Positions 47,026 to 58,039 of a stretch of DNA of 64,000 nt are shown in pieces (the stretch's first letter is position 1; every line of letters starts with the position of its first letter). A model generated the notes under the pieces. The model did no database searches. It had not been told where the DNA came from and worked only from the letters and a program-made list of their open reading frames with translations. Made by a program: the position numbers and the translations under genes. The stretch comes from Cryptomeria japonica (taxonomy: Eukaryota; Streptophyta; Pinopsida; Cupressales; Cupressaceae), in contig NC_081406.1 of NCBI RefSeq assembly GCF_030272615.1, positions 264,471,692 to 264,535,691 of the forward strand, in the 5' to 3' direction.

Positions 47026-48197
47026 TGTTGGCATTTTTGATGTTTATGTTGTGATTGTCATTGATGGACACACACTTGCATTGAGATCCCCTTTATATGT
47101 ATGAGCTAGAGCTCAACCAGTATCTGTTCCAACCGGTATGTTGTATTCTAGTCTTTAGACTATTGGTGATTTTGTAGAATGTGTTTCCCGGTCTGAAGCG
47201 GCATGTCGACCCCAAGCGGTTCGTAGATCTCAAGTGGTACGAGGGAGCAAAGTGACATAACACATTCTTACCAATCTTCATTTTTGTCAAACCGGCAACC
47301 GGTATTTTGTATGAACCGGTAATACTCTGTGTTGAGTTACCAACCGACATTTTGTGATGAGTTACCAATCCACCGATTGTATGACGGTGCCGACACATTG
47401 ACAGTGCTTTTTGTGTCGTGTTACTGAGTATGTCTAGATTCATTGAACCTAGGAAATTGAAATGTAATCCTATTGGACCTACATGAAATCAGATTCCTTC
47501 ATAGGGACATTATGTCTAGGGTTCTAGGTTGTTGTTGAGAGTTTAGTTTGTGCTAGGGTTTAAGGTGATTGATGAGTTGTAAGAGCGATCTTATCTGAGA
47601 AGATCAAATTGTAATTGAGTGAGAGACAAAGAAGACTAAAGTAATGCTGGAATGCATTAGCTGTGAGCTATACTGGATCTAACCAAGCAATCTGTGCTAA
47701 CTGATAGATCACACACTTGTTGATTACTCACCTCTTTGACAAGTTTGTAGCCCTTAACCGGGTAGGCTCAGAGTAGCCTTTGTAAAATCCTCTAACAAGG
47801 TGGTTCACCTCTATGAATCTAAAATCCTCTAGCAAGGTAGTCCTTGATCGGACTTATCTCCTAATAGAGATTGAGATTTCTAACTGGATCTGTTCTGGTG
47901 AAGAACTTTGTAAGACCTTAACTGGTCTGACCTTAACCGGTCTGGTTTCTATTCTGCAGATAGTGACTTGTGAGTTCCATCTCACCGTGGTTTTTCCCAT
48001 TTGGGTTTCCACGTCAAATATCTTGTGTTATGGTTGTATTTCTTTTGTGGGTGAATGCTTTATTTGCATTTTGGTTTGCTTGTGTGATAACCTGTCTGTC
48101 TGTTAAGCTATCTTACTAGTTTATCTTTAGACTGTTTAAGTGTTTAAGTGCAGTGTTTTTTGGTATACTAATTCACCCCCCCTCTTAGTATTCGTCA
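47026..48197 (+). mobile_element. 5' LTR of the 47-54.8 kb element
   Basis: It begins TGTTGGCATTTTTGATG and ends TTAGTATTCGTCA. Repeated CCGGT/ACCGG words occur throughout this LTR and the interior. It matches the 3' LTR closely over its whole length. Confidence 0.9.
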
Positions 48198-48199
48198 AT

Positions 48200-48212
48200 T
48201 GGTATTAGAGCC
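48200..48212 (+). other. Primer-binding site of the 47-54.8 kb element
   Basis: TGGTATTAGAGCC, two bases after the LTR end, is a one-base variant of the tRNA-Met type site. Confidence 0.75.
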
Positions 48213-48316
48213 AATCTTTCTATAAGTTTAACCACTTGGAAAGAGATATGGGGGAATATACCTTGAGGTAACTTACTCAATGACTCATTCAGTCTGAGAA
48301 AGCCTATGATGATCTT

Positions 48317-49429
48317 ATGGTCAAATACAAGGCATCTCAAGCAAAAAGGAGAGAACATGCAAAAAAGCTGATGGAGCTATCTGAAAATAGTTCTGCAGAT
48401 GAAGCAGACATGGAAGACCTAATTGCAGAAGTAAATAAGTTGAATGAATCAAACTCCAACCCGAGAAAGGAGTTGGAAGGACTGACTATCCGGATGTGTC
48501 AAGAGCTTGAGAACCGGAGAAAAACTGAAGACCTAGTGAAAGAAAGAGATTGTGAGATCTCCAAGTTGAAACAAGAGATGAGTGCCCTAAATGCTCAACT
48601 CCATGCAAGCAAGATGGAAAAGGAAGACATGCAAGGAGAACTGAACACTACCATCTCTGAGAATGAAAACCTGTTGGAAACAAATGCTGCTATTTCCAAA
48701 GAACTCTCCGAGTCAAAGGAAATACTTGCTAAGTTCAGCAAAAGTACTGTCAAGATAGAGCAAAAGCTTGAGTCGGCTAGACCGGTAAAGAATATCAATG
48801 GACTTGGTTTCTCTGGACATGAGGAAGGAGAATCCTCAGGAACAAATGCTGAAGCATCAAAGAAGCAACCGACATTCAAAGGAAAAGGTAAGCAAAAATT
48901 CAAACCTGTTTGCTTTAACTATCTTAAAGAAGGACACACTGCCAATGTATGTAGGAGCAAAGCCTACAATAATTTTCCTTACTTTATTAACAATGTACCT
49001 AGATCCAATAAGTTCAATGGTCATTGTTATGCATGCAACAAGTTTGGACATAGAGCATTTGAATGTAGGTCTGTGATGAATAACACTCAAAGATATCCTC
49101 AAAGGACCCAAGGAGTTGGTCCTGAACCTTTTGTGAACCAGAAACACAACTGGTTTAATGTCTTCAATCATCAGCCAAGAAGCAGTGGTCATCAAGCGGC
49201 AACCAGATGGAGAGCAAACTATTGGATTTGTCATGGTCATGGTCACACTGCTGCTACATGTAGAAGGAAGAATGGAAACATGAACAATGGACCTTGGAGA
49301 GCACCTGGAATGATTTGCTATCATTGCAACAAACCGGGTCATGCGACAAGATTCTGCAGAAGCAGAAAGAGTGTATCTGATGATATACTGGTTACTCCGA
49401 AAGGAGAAATTAATGTTGAAACAGTTTAA
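48317..49429 (+). CDS. Gag-like protein with four zinc-knuckle positions
   Basis: The frame gives a 370-residue product from the ATG at 48317. The same frame is coding-like back to an ATG at 48248 (MGEYTLR) but has two stops there, so the true N-terminus is lost. Residues 1-165 form a charged helical region (EDLIAEVNKL, VKERDCEISKLKQEMSALNA), probably coiled coil. Then come four CCHC-like sites: CFNYLKEGHTANVC (second Cys lost), CYACNKFGHRAFEC (intact), YWICHGHGHTAATC (first Cys lost) and CYHCNKPGHATRFC (intact). These bind nucleic acid in retroelement Gag. The usual N-terminal Gag domain (UBN2/DUF4219) is absent and pol does not follow, so this is a shortened Gag from a non-autonomous element. 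Confidence 0.75.
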   Translation: MVKYKASQAKRREHAKKLMELSENSSADEADMEDLIAEVNKLNESNSNPRKELEGLTIRMCQELENRRKTEDLVKERDCEISKLKQEMSALNAQLHASKMEKEDMQGELNTTISENENLLETNAAISKELSESKEILAKFSKSTVKIEQKLESARPVKNINGLGFSGHEEGESSGTNAEASKKQPTFKGKGKQKFKPVCFNYLKEGHTANVCRSKAYNNFPYFINNVPRSNKFNGHCYACNKFGHRAFECRSVMNNTQRYPQRTQGVGPEPFVNQKHNWFNVFNHQPRSSGHQAATRWRANYWICHGHGHTAATCRRKNGNMNNGPWRAPGMICYHCNKPGHATRFCRSRKSVSDDILVTPKGEINVETV

Positions 49430-49706
49430 GCAGACATGAACAAAAATTGGAGGAAGAAACCAACAATGTTGGAAGAGGGACTGGTTTATGGACCTAGTGT
49501 GAAAATATTGGAACCGACAAACTAAGCTTCAAAAGGCTTAGGAGGAGCAAACGGCAAAATGTTTTCGAACCCCCGGTTTATACCGGGAAAAGACCTTAAC
49601 CGGTATGTGATACTTGTTGCTTGGTAGAAGACCGAAAATGGTAAAAAGGCAAATTAGGGTTTACACCCTAATAGAGGAGCATTAATGGTGGTAGGTGAGA
49701 GACATG

Positions 49707-49714
49707 TATAAAAA
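49707..49714 (+). promoter_or_regulatory. Candidate internal TATA box upstream of the accessory ORF
   Basis: GACATGTATAAAAACATT is a textbook plant TATA context. It is 267 bases before the ATG at 49974 and about 280 after the gag stop. Downstream sequence looks like a 5' leader with no ATG-rich frames. It suggests a separate transcript for the accessory ORF. Confidence 0.4.
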
Positions 49715-49973
49715 CATTTTTCAAATCACTTCTCACTATCTGTTTTAAAGCGAAGAAAAGTTTTTCAAAGAGCAGAGCGAAGAAAAGGTGATTTGAGCTG
49801 AGATTTCAAGAAATTGACAAATCGCGAAGGAGATTCAAATTCAAATTGCAAATGGTCAAGTGGAGAACACAAAGCGCTGATTTAGCAACCGACGGAGTGT
49901 GGAGTGAAGGAGAACCAGAAAGCCCTAAATTTGCATTTTAAAGATATTTCTCGAGTTCTTAAAATATTATACA

Positions 49974-52900
49974 ATGGCTTCCGCATCTCATACCAATTCT
50001 AGTGCATCCATTGAGTCTGAAAGTTTCATTCAAAGGAAGTGAAAGTATAATGCCCTATCACAAGTTCCAGTTGGAGTGATAGTAGAAGAGGGAATTTGTG
50101 ACTATATTGATTGCAAGATTGAAGACCTAGGGTCTCTAGCCATCCACTCCCAACTAGGTCTGTTTTGTGGAAAGGATAAGAAAATCAAACCAGAATATAG
50201 TATCTTAGAGAAGAAGAAACTCCATAATGCTGTATACTTTCTGGAAGACTTTACAGAGGATCATTTTGAGCAGAGTCCATGGTGACAAGATGTACTTGAA
50301 GATGACGCATGATATCACGCCACAGGCAATTCGTGCAGTCACCTGTTCTGCAACACAGGGGAAGTGTCAGCCCTAAGGACAATAAGAAAAATGGAAATGT
50401 CAAGGCTCACCGGTTTAGTGAGCGATTCACGAGGCATGACAGTCAACTCCATCAAGGATGATCTAGTTAAGTATGCTTGCATGGTGATAGGCTACCGAAC
50501 ATTCTCTGCCAGCAGAATTAACTCTATATCTGCTGCAGTGGTAAATGCTGCTTACCGGATGATTAAAGAGGATACATCATTTGACCTGTGCACCGGTATG
50601 TAGAGGCAACTCCTGTCTAATTTGAAGTCGATCAAACAAGATAATGCATTGAGATTCAAGTTCAGACAACTATTGGTTGGGTTGTTTTTCTATTTTCAAG
50701 GCTACTTTCTTGGAGTAGGAGATGTCCAGTGGTCTTCTGACCAACTGGTAACCAAGCAAATCAAGGAAAGCATTCAAGCAATTAGAACCGATTACCCTGA
50801 TGTGCTGAACAAGTATTTTGATGAGTTCAGATGGAAAATGAGTCAAAGGATGGGGATCTTAGGTGACATCATCAAGAAATATGAAGATGACATCTGTTTC
50901 ACCATCCAGGTGGACAAATGCTTAATGGAGGCTGTTGAGCCTAGAATGGAAGAAGTGGAGCCAATGGGCTATGAGGTGATGTATGATATGTTGGAAGGGT
51001 ATGCCTCAACCCTTATTGCCTCACCTCTTGATCTTAAGGCAAAGAGGACCGTAACCTATCTGGAAAGGATTGCACCGGTCGAGGAACCCTCTGTTAAGAA
51101 AGGAAAAGAACCAACAACAAAGAAGGCAAAGGCAGTGCCTGCAACATCGACACCAGCTACTACTGCAACTCCAAGAGTGACCAAGCAGTCACTTGCAAAG
51201 AAGAAACCAGAAGTGGCACTGACAAAATTCTTTGAAAGAAAAAGGAAGACTAAGTCAGATGAACCAAACTCTGAAGAGACTGAGTCTGAGGAGATGCCAA
51301 AAAAGGCCAGACAGACGAAGAAGATGAAGAAGAATAAACCGACAACGTATGCACCGGTAAATATTGATATCTCCTCATATAAACCTTTGACACATTGTTA
51401 AAGAACAATAAGGAATATTAGGAGAAAATTACTTAATGACTTAGTAGATTATTATGATGATTTTAGTGATGAGGAGAAAGAAGAAGTACTACAAGAGATT
51501 ATTATTTATTTGTGTAAGAATGACCGGTCGCCATCAGAGATTAAATCTCAGACACCGGATTCCTTATATAAGGCATTAGATAATAAATGGCGCATTTCCA
51601 TAGAAAAAGAACAGGAGATTAGGGAGAAAGTCTTTGCACAGTACTTTCCCGACCTCTCAAACTCAGAATTATTTGATGTTTTGGACCAAAATAAAGGACT
51701 CTTCTTCACAAGGAGAAGAAGACTCTGGCTGTTAGAAGGAAGAGTTGATGATGTTGAAAAAGACACTCATCAGTATATGGATCATGCTATCCATGCTCAC
51801 AAAGCATGTATGGCCAACCTGCAAGCGGAAAAAGAACTGGTTATATCCAAACTGGATGAAGTTTTTGATGAAGAAGGAAACCCGGTTGAAGAACCAATCG
51901 ACACTACTGATGTCGATGCCCTGGACGTAGAAGATGTCACTAAGGACATACCTTCTGAGGGAACAGGACAGGTGCAACAGGCCGAATAGAGCAGTGAGAA
52001 AGCCGAGGACAGACATGAAGCGGCTAAGGAACAGGCTGAGAAGAAGAAGAGGGATGAAGATGAGAAAAAGCGGAAAGAGGAAGAGGAGAAAAGAAAAGAT
52101 TAAGAGAAAAAGAAGCAAGAAGATGAGAGGAAAAAGAAAGAAGAAGAGGATAAGGAAGAAAAGAAGAAGAAGGAAGAGGAAAATAAGAAGAAGGAAGAGG
52201 AAGATAAAGAAAAGGAAAAGCGGAAGGAAGAAGAAAAGAAGAAGAAGGAAGAGGAAGAGAAAGAAGAGGAGAAGAGGAAGGAAGCTGAGAGGAAAAAGAA
52301 AGAAGAGGAAGACAAGGAACAAGAAAAGAAGAAGGAAGCAGAGATAAAGAAGAAGGAAGAAGAAGACAAGGCAGCGGAGAAAAGCAAAGCGGAGAAAAAG
52401 AAAGCGGAAGAGGACAAGGCAGCGAAAGCAGTGAAGAGCACACAGATGGAGACTCCGAAGGCAACCGGGAGTGAAGCCAAACCGGCTGATATCACCAGTC
52501 CTATCGATCTCCAGTCTGCAAGTGAATTGGAGCTAATGCAAAGCATCAAGGTTGCTCAAGAGCGCCTTGAAATCATTCAAAGGAAAAAGGAGCAAGATAT
52601 AATTCAAGTGGCTGTAGACACCCTTACCAGTTTGGTCCCCGGTACCAATCTTCCCAACACTGAATCATCACTAGCAAAGCTTAAGCTACTATGTACAGTA
52701 GTGGATGATCAGGTGCAGAGCCTGGAAGAAGTAGCTGAGGCAAATGTCAAGAAAGAGCATCAAAAGGCTCTTAACATTGCTCTGGTGAAGAAGTTGAATG
52801 AACTTCGGTCTGAACTGCTGAAAGACCAAAAGGATATAAGGGACGCTTTGGATGAGGGAAATCTGCTACTAAGAAAAATCTATCAAACCCATCTATTCTA

Positions 52901-53312
52901 CGATGATGTGTTAGCTCAGAAGCAAAAGCTTCAAACAGACTTATAGTCTTACTTGAGCACATTTAAGCCACCTTATGATTCCTTTGCAACTTATGGGCAA
53001 ACCGTTCACCGGTTTCACATCCAGTCAACCAAAATGGAGCAAGAGATCAACACACGGTCTAGAGTTTTGCAGGAGCTTCAATTGGTTCTACTCCCACATT
53101 TGCAAATTCTTTAGAAGTGTTATCTGAACCTGGATGCCTTGACAGTTACATAGGAAATGAGCATAGTTGATGCCATGGAAGAACAGGTCTCCCAGATGCA
53201 AACAGAGAAAGAAGTGGCCACCTGCCTACTTGAGTCCTGGTCTCTATCAATGAAACAATTTTTGCAGGACTATAAATTGGTTTTTGACAAGTATTATTCC
53301 TTGTTGTCATAA
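49974..53312 (+). pseudogene. Retroelement accessory ORF, coiled coil and Lys/Glu-rich, ten in-frame stops
   Basis: One frame stays coding-like from MASASHTNSSASIES at 49974 to TAA at 53310, 1,113 codons, without a net frameshift. Internal stops are at 50040, 50283, 50310 (TGA), 50601 (TAG), 51399 (TAA), 51987 (TAG), 52101 (TAA), 52944, 53112 and 53151 (TAG). The N-terminal third looks globular (GICDYIDCKIEDLG, FKFRQLLVGLFFYFQGYFLG, YEVMYDMLEGYAST). A basic linker with PAT and KKK runs follows, then an acidic part. Next is a Lys/Glu-rich stretch of about 150 codons (51990-52440) that would be a long single helix or coiled coil, and then a leucine-rich helical end (ELELMQSIKVAQERLEIIQR). I recognise no enzyme motif. 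By position it replaces pol/env-like genes. Env-like proteins of SIRE elements are one comparison, but no signal peptide or membrane segment is evident. Confidence 0.65.
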
Positions 53313-53634
53313 ACTTTTATTATTTTAATATCAAATGGAAACAGGGTTGTTCAGCGGTACTTTGTCATTGTTGGCAAAGGGGGAGAAGTACTCTATCTAT
53401 TTTGGAGAAGTATAGGGGAGAAGAATCTGGCTTTAAAATTTTGCTATATGCTTTGATACATGCTATATGCTCTGATATCTCAATGTTTATGCTCGGTATG
53501 CAAAATTGCTATACATTGTATTGATTAAGGGATAGTGTATATGCTTAGGGGGAGAAATTTTGTTAATGACATGTTTTTGTTGTAAAACACTTAGATGTCA
53601 AAATTTTATTTTCCTAAGTGTTGCCATCAATGCC

Positions 53635-53646
53635 AAAGGGGGAGAT
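53635..53646 (+). other. Polypurine tract of the 47-54.8 kb element
   Basis: AAAGGGGGAGAT abuts the 3' LTR start at 53647, the expected plus-strand primer position. Confidence 0.8.
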
Positions 53647-54822
53647 TGTTGGCATTTTTGATGTTTATGTTGTGATTGTCTTTGATGGACACACACTTGC
53701 ATTGAGATCCCCTTTATATGTATGAGCTAGAGCTCAACCGATATCTGTTCCAACCGGTATGTTGTATTCTAGTCTTTAGACTATTGGTGATTTTGTAGAA
53801 TGTGCTTCCCGGTCTGAAGCGGCATGTCGACCCCAAGCGGTTCATAGATCTCAAGCTGTACGAGGCAGCAAGGCGGCATAACACATTCTTACCAGTCTTC
53901 ATTTTTGTCAAACCGGCAACCGATATTTTGTATGAACCGGTAATACTTTGTGTTGAGTTACCAATTGACATTTTGTGATGAGTTACCAATACGCCGATTG
54001 TCTGACGGTGCCGACACACTGACGGTGCTTTTTGTGTCATGTTACTGAGTATGTCTAGATTCATTAAACCTAGGAAATTGAAATGTAATCCTATTGGACC
54101 GACATGAAATCAGATTCCTTCATAAGGACATCAAGTCTAGGGTTCTAGGTTGTTGTTGAAAGTTTAGTTTGTGCTAGGGTTTAAGGTGGTTGATGAGTTG
54201 TTGTAAGAGCGATCTTATCTGAGAAGATCAAGTTGTAACCGAGTTAGAGACAGAGAAGAATGAAGTAATGCTATAATGCATTAGCTGTGAGCTATACTGG
54301 ATCTAACCAAGCAATCTGTGCTATCTGATAGATCACACACTTGTTGATTATTCACCTCTTTCACAAGTCTGTAGCCCTTAACCGGGTAGGCTCAGAGTAG
54401 CCTTTGTAAAATCCTCTAACAAGGTGGTTCACCTCTATGAATCTAAAATCCTCCAGCAAGGTAGTCCTTGATTAGACTTATCTCCTAACAGAGATTGAGA
54501 TTCCTAACATGATTTGTTCCAGTGAAGAACTTTGTTAGACCTTAACCGGTCTGACCTTAACCAGTCTGGTTTCTATTCTGCAAATAGTGACTTGTGAGTT
54601 CCATCTCACTGTGGTTTTTCCCATTTGGGTTTCCACGTCAAATATCTTGTGTTATGGTTGTATTGCTTTTGTGGGTGAATGCTTTATTTGCATTTTGGTT
54701 TGCTTGTGTGATAACAGGTCTGTCTGTTAAGCTGTCTTACCGGTTTATCTTTAGACTGTTTAAGTGTTTAAGTGCAGTGTTTTTCGGTATACTAATTCAC
54801 CCCCTCCTCTTAGTATTCATCA
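53647..54822 (+). mobile_element. 3' LTR of the 47-54.8 kb element
   Basis: It begins TGTTGGCATTTTTGATG and ends TTAGTATTCATCA, followed by the TCTAC duplication at 54823-54827. It is four bases longer than the 5' LTR. Confidence 0.9.
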
Positions 54823-54827
54823 TCTAC

Positions 54828-55075
54828 ACCTTGGATGAAACTACACACACATTCATTAAGCTTAGGCCTACTCAAGATAAGTAAAAAGGCTTCAATACCT
54901 CAAACATGCTTTACTGGTGACCCCTACTCCTTGGGATTTTAAAGTTGGCTAACACATGAGATCTAAGGACTCTTTCAAACACAAGTTTTGGTTTAGGGCA
55001 CCAATTCCTTATACCTCCTTTGTAAACCTACCCCCTCGGCTTGTAGCCCTATTTGGCGATAAAATGGACCTTAAC
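54828..55075. other. Continuation of the sequence interrupted at 47021
   Basis: By the target-site duplication this stretch was once joined to the Copia-type remnant left of 47021. Its frames are too decayed to identify. Confidence 0.4.
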
Positions 55076-56505
55076 TGTAAAGACGTAAATTATTCTATAT
55101 GACATAATCTACTCTTTATTCATAAATAAACTCATAGATCAATTAAGAAGTCCATTTCATACATAATATAAAACAAGTTTATTAAATTGATAAAACAATC
55201 ATAGATATCAAGGAGTTAAATAAAATTTTCATATACATGAAAATTATAAATTTCTCATTACATATCATTATACCAAACTTAGGCTTTCTAATTGACTTAA
55301 GTATTAAACAAACATAAAGAAAGTGAGATACATCCGTCCATCTCCAATCTGAGTCGCTTCCTTTCAGTCCATCGAATGAAGATGAGAACAAGATTTAGGC
55401 CCTTTTTCCGCCCAACCTTGAAGCTTACGCTTCCCCAGAATTCTTGGTAAATCAAGAATACTTGACCCTGCACAAATTGCTTTAACAAAAGATTTGAAAG
55501 ACAAGAGGGAATCTGGTGCATGCCTAGATGATACAAGCATTTTCATTTTTCTAATTCATTTAAGAAACAATCATTATCAATCAAGGATATGGTAGAGAGC
55601 ATAAAATAAAGAATTCCATCTATTTCAATGGATAATTCAATTCATTACTCGGCTGAGTATAATGCCATGCATAGAAAAATAAATAGTTTGGAAAAAGCAA
55701 CTATTCTCTCTAAGATACCATATTCGGCACCCGTCCCAGAAGGTAACTTTCCATACACAAGCCTATCTAGCTTGGTTCTCATAAAACAAGAATATATTTC
55801 CATAAAGAATACAATCTTTTGACTAATAGAACTAAGATTTTTCATAAATTAAACACTATTTCATTACTTTCACCTAATTGAAAACAATCTTTTGTAGAAT
55901 AACAATTTTGCAATTTTGATAAGAAAATATAATTTCATCAAAATAATCAAATAAGTACAAAGTAAGAATAAGGTATAACACAAGTATGATTCTTTTCATA
56001 TAAATGAGTTAAATTTGAGTACACATTCTTTAAATGAATATCTATCCTAACCCATTAGCATTACTTACCATTCTTAAACAATATAATTGCATTTCTTAGC
56101 TATCTGAATATATGTACCACCTAATGATTTCCTTCTATGTCCATTCAAGGAATAATAAAACAAATTCAATAAAGACATGGAATACCATAAAGGAAATCTT
56201 ATGCTACAACCATAGCTCTATTTCACTAACATTTCTTAGTGCAAAATAACCAAAACGAAATAAAGATCCTACCTCTTTATCCTTGATACTGGCTTGGAAT
56301 GAACTCTTTCATGCCTCCTCTAAATCGGCCTACTTCTTCCTTAATGGCTCAAGAGTTCTCTCACAGATGTTTCTTTAACTACCTATCTATTCTCCTTCTA
56401 TCTGTGCTCTCTCTCTAATCTCTCTTCTAACTTTACTATCTTTCTCTCTGCTCCACTTGCTATTTGCTATCTTTTTCCTCCCCTTAACTATCGAGCCTAT
56501 GCCTT

Positions 56506-56513
56506 TATTTATA
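56506..56513 (-). promoter_or_regulatory. TATA box in the chromovirus LTR
   Basis: The minus strand reads AGTATAAATAAAGGC, followed by a GA-rich leader. Confidence 0.55.
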
Positions 56514-57125
56514 CTATTTTTCCCTATGAAATCTGCTACGTCTAAGGCTCAGTTATTGTTATCAATTTGTAGTCTTCGCTGCATTATCAACAGGCCTGAT
56601 GCTTTAACTATTCCACATCTTCTCCTTCCCCAAAGTGTTACCAGTTTAGCGGTCTCTCTAGTCTACACGTCTTGGAGTGGTGGGAGGCCAAGTAATGTCT
56701 TCTGTAGTGATCGACCTCGGATCGTGGAGAGAAGGTTGGTCTTCTCCACCATCATTGTGGAGTCCACAATCTTCTAACTGCCGCAATGGGTCATGGAAAA
56801 TCTGCATTTACTTAACTCCATGGCACTACGTGCCTATTTACTCCTTCCTTCCGTTGGTCACGAGCCATTAACTATGGTCATTTTGTAGTCTAAGCAGAGT
56901 GATCTGCAGTCTAAGTGGAGTGATCTGCAGTTATGTGGGGTGTATTTGCTTACTTGGTGGGGAGGTTGACTTTGTCGACTTCCACTAGTTGACTAATAAC
57001 CCACCATCGCCACCTTTTGAAATATAACATTAATATCAACAATAACATATTAGAATTAAAAATTTGTATTTTAATTCATTAGTAATTAAATTCTAATATG
57101 ATTTTCTATGATTAATAAATTAATA

Positions 57126-57159
<34 letters not shown>
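57126..57159. repeat. TA microsatellite
   Basis: About 17 TA units. Confidence 0.95.
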
Positions 57160-57161
<2 letters not shown>

Positions 57162-57834
57162 ATTTCATTAAACTAATTATGAAATTTATACTCACAAACA
57201 ATTACTAAATCGACGAGACCATTATTCTCATTTTCAAACAAACAATAACTTATAAAAACAATAATCAACTTCATACGATTGAAATCATGTCAACATAAAG
57301 TTTGCATTCTAAATCAGATTTAATAAAAATGTTAAGTTGCTAATTAATTAACTCTAAGTTTTCAACTAATAGACATTTTCATATATGAAATCAACGCAAC
57401 GACTAATTTTTACTCAAATCATTTCAATTTAAAATAACGCATTGATGAAGTCACAATTCAAACAATGATGCATTGACGAAGTTATATTTGCAAAAACAAC
57501 TTTTCTATTGTAGTGTGTGAGATTCCCCTAGTCTACCTAAGTCATAAGCTAAAAACAACTCTACCTGAGTCATGTTCTCGCCTTCATCTTTGTTCACCTA
57601 TCCTTGCATCACTTGCACTCAATAATTCATTAGCATTGACGATCCCCAATTAAGATAATACTAGATATCTAATTACATATTGCATGAGTAAAATGCATAC
57701 ACCATTTCCTATTATTTGTATACACCTACATTATCGTCAAAATGAATGTTCATATTTGTTTCAATTTCAATTCATAAATAAAAACCTACATTATTTCTCC
57801 TAATAACACATTATTGAAAATACAGTTCGTGACA

Positions 57835-57850
57835 TCCTTCCCCTCTTGGA
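57835..57850 (-). other. Polypurine tract of the chromovirus
   Basis: CCAAGAGGGGAAGGA on the minus strand immediately precedes the TGTCACG start of the 3' LTR. Confidence 0.6.
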
Positions 57851-58039
57851 AGAGACATCGTCTGGAGTTCTTAGTATCCATTAATAATCACATAGCAATT
57901 CTATCTCATAAAATGTCAACCATACATCAAGTTTTAAATATAAATAATAACAATAGCATACATGCTATCCAAGTTCACATCAAAAAATCAAAATTATTGT
58001 TTCAAAGATATCTCATATGATAAGCAGCTATTTCCTAAG

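Larger units (their letters stand above)
47026..54822 (+). mobile_element. Complete non-autonomous LTR retrotransposon with gag and accessory ORF
   Basis: Two LTRs of 1172 and 1176 bp in direct orientation (47026-48197 and 53647-54822) are flanked by the exact 5-bp duplication TCTAC (47021-47025 and 54823-54827). The primer site (TGGTATTAGAGCC) and polypurine tract (AAAGGGGGAGAT) are in place. The 5.45-kb interior has a gag-like zinc-knuckle ORF and a long decayed accessory ORF. No protease, integrase, RT or RNase H coding remains. The LTR style and primer site suggest a Copia (SIRE-like) origin. LTRs differ at only scattered sites, so insertion is fairly recent compared with its neighbours. 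Confidence 0.9.
55076..57834 (-). mobile_element. Probable 3' LTR of the chromovirus
   Basis: On the minus strand the LTR opens TGTCACGAACTG at 57834, right after the purine-rich CCAAGAGGGGAAGGA tract. A TATA box lies at 56506-56513 and a CT-rich leader (minus GA-rich) follows. The far end is uncertain; a minus-strand ...GTCTTTACA border at 55076 is a guess. A long TA microsatellite is inside. Confidence 0.45.

Noticed and set aside
47093-47443. 116-codon frame repeated at 53714-54064
   Set aside because: It is the antisense of the two LTRs; duplication reflects the LTR pair, not a gene.
51732-52549. Leu/Phe/Ser-rich long frames, membrane-protein-like, opposite the accessory ORF, and an Arg-rich plus frame
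   Set aside because: Shadows of the GAA/AAG-rich Lys/Glu coding stretch in other frames.
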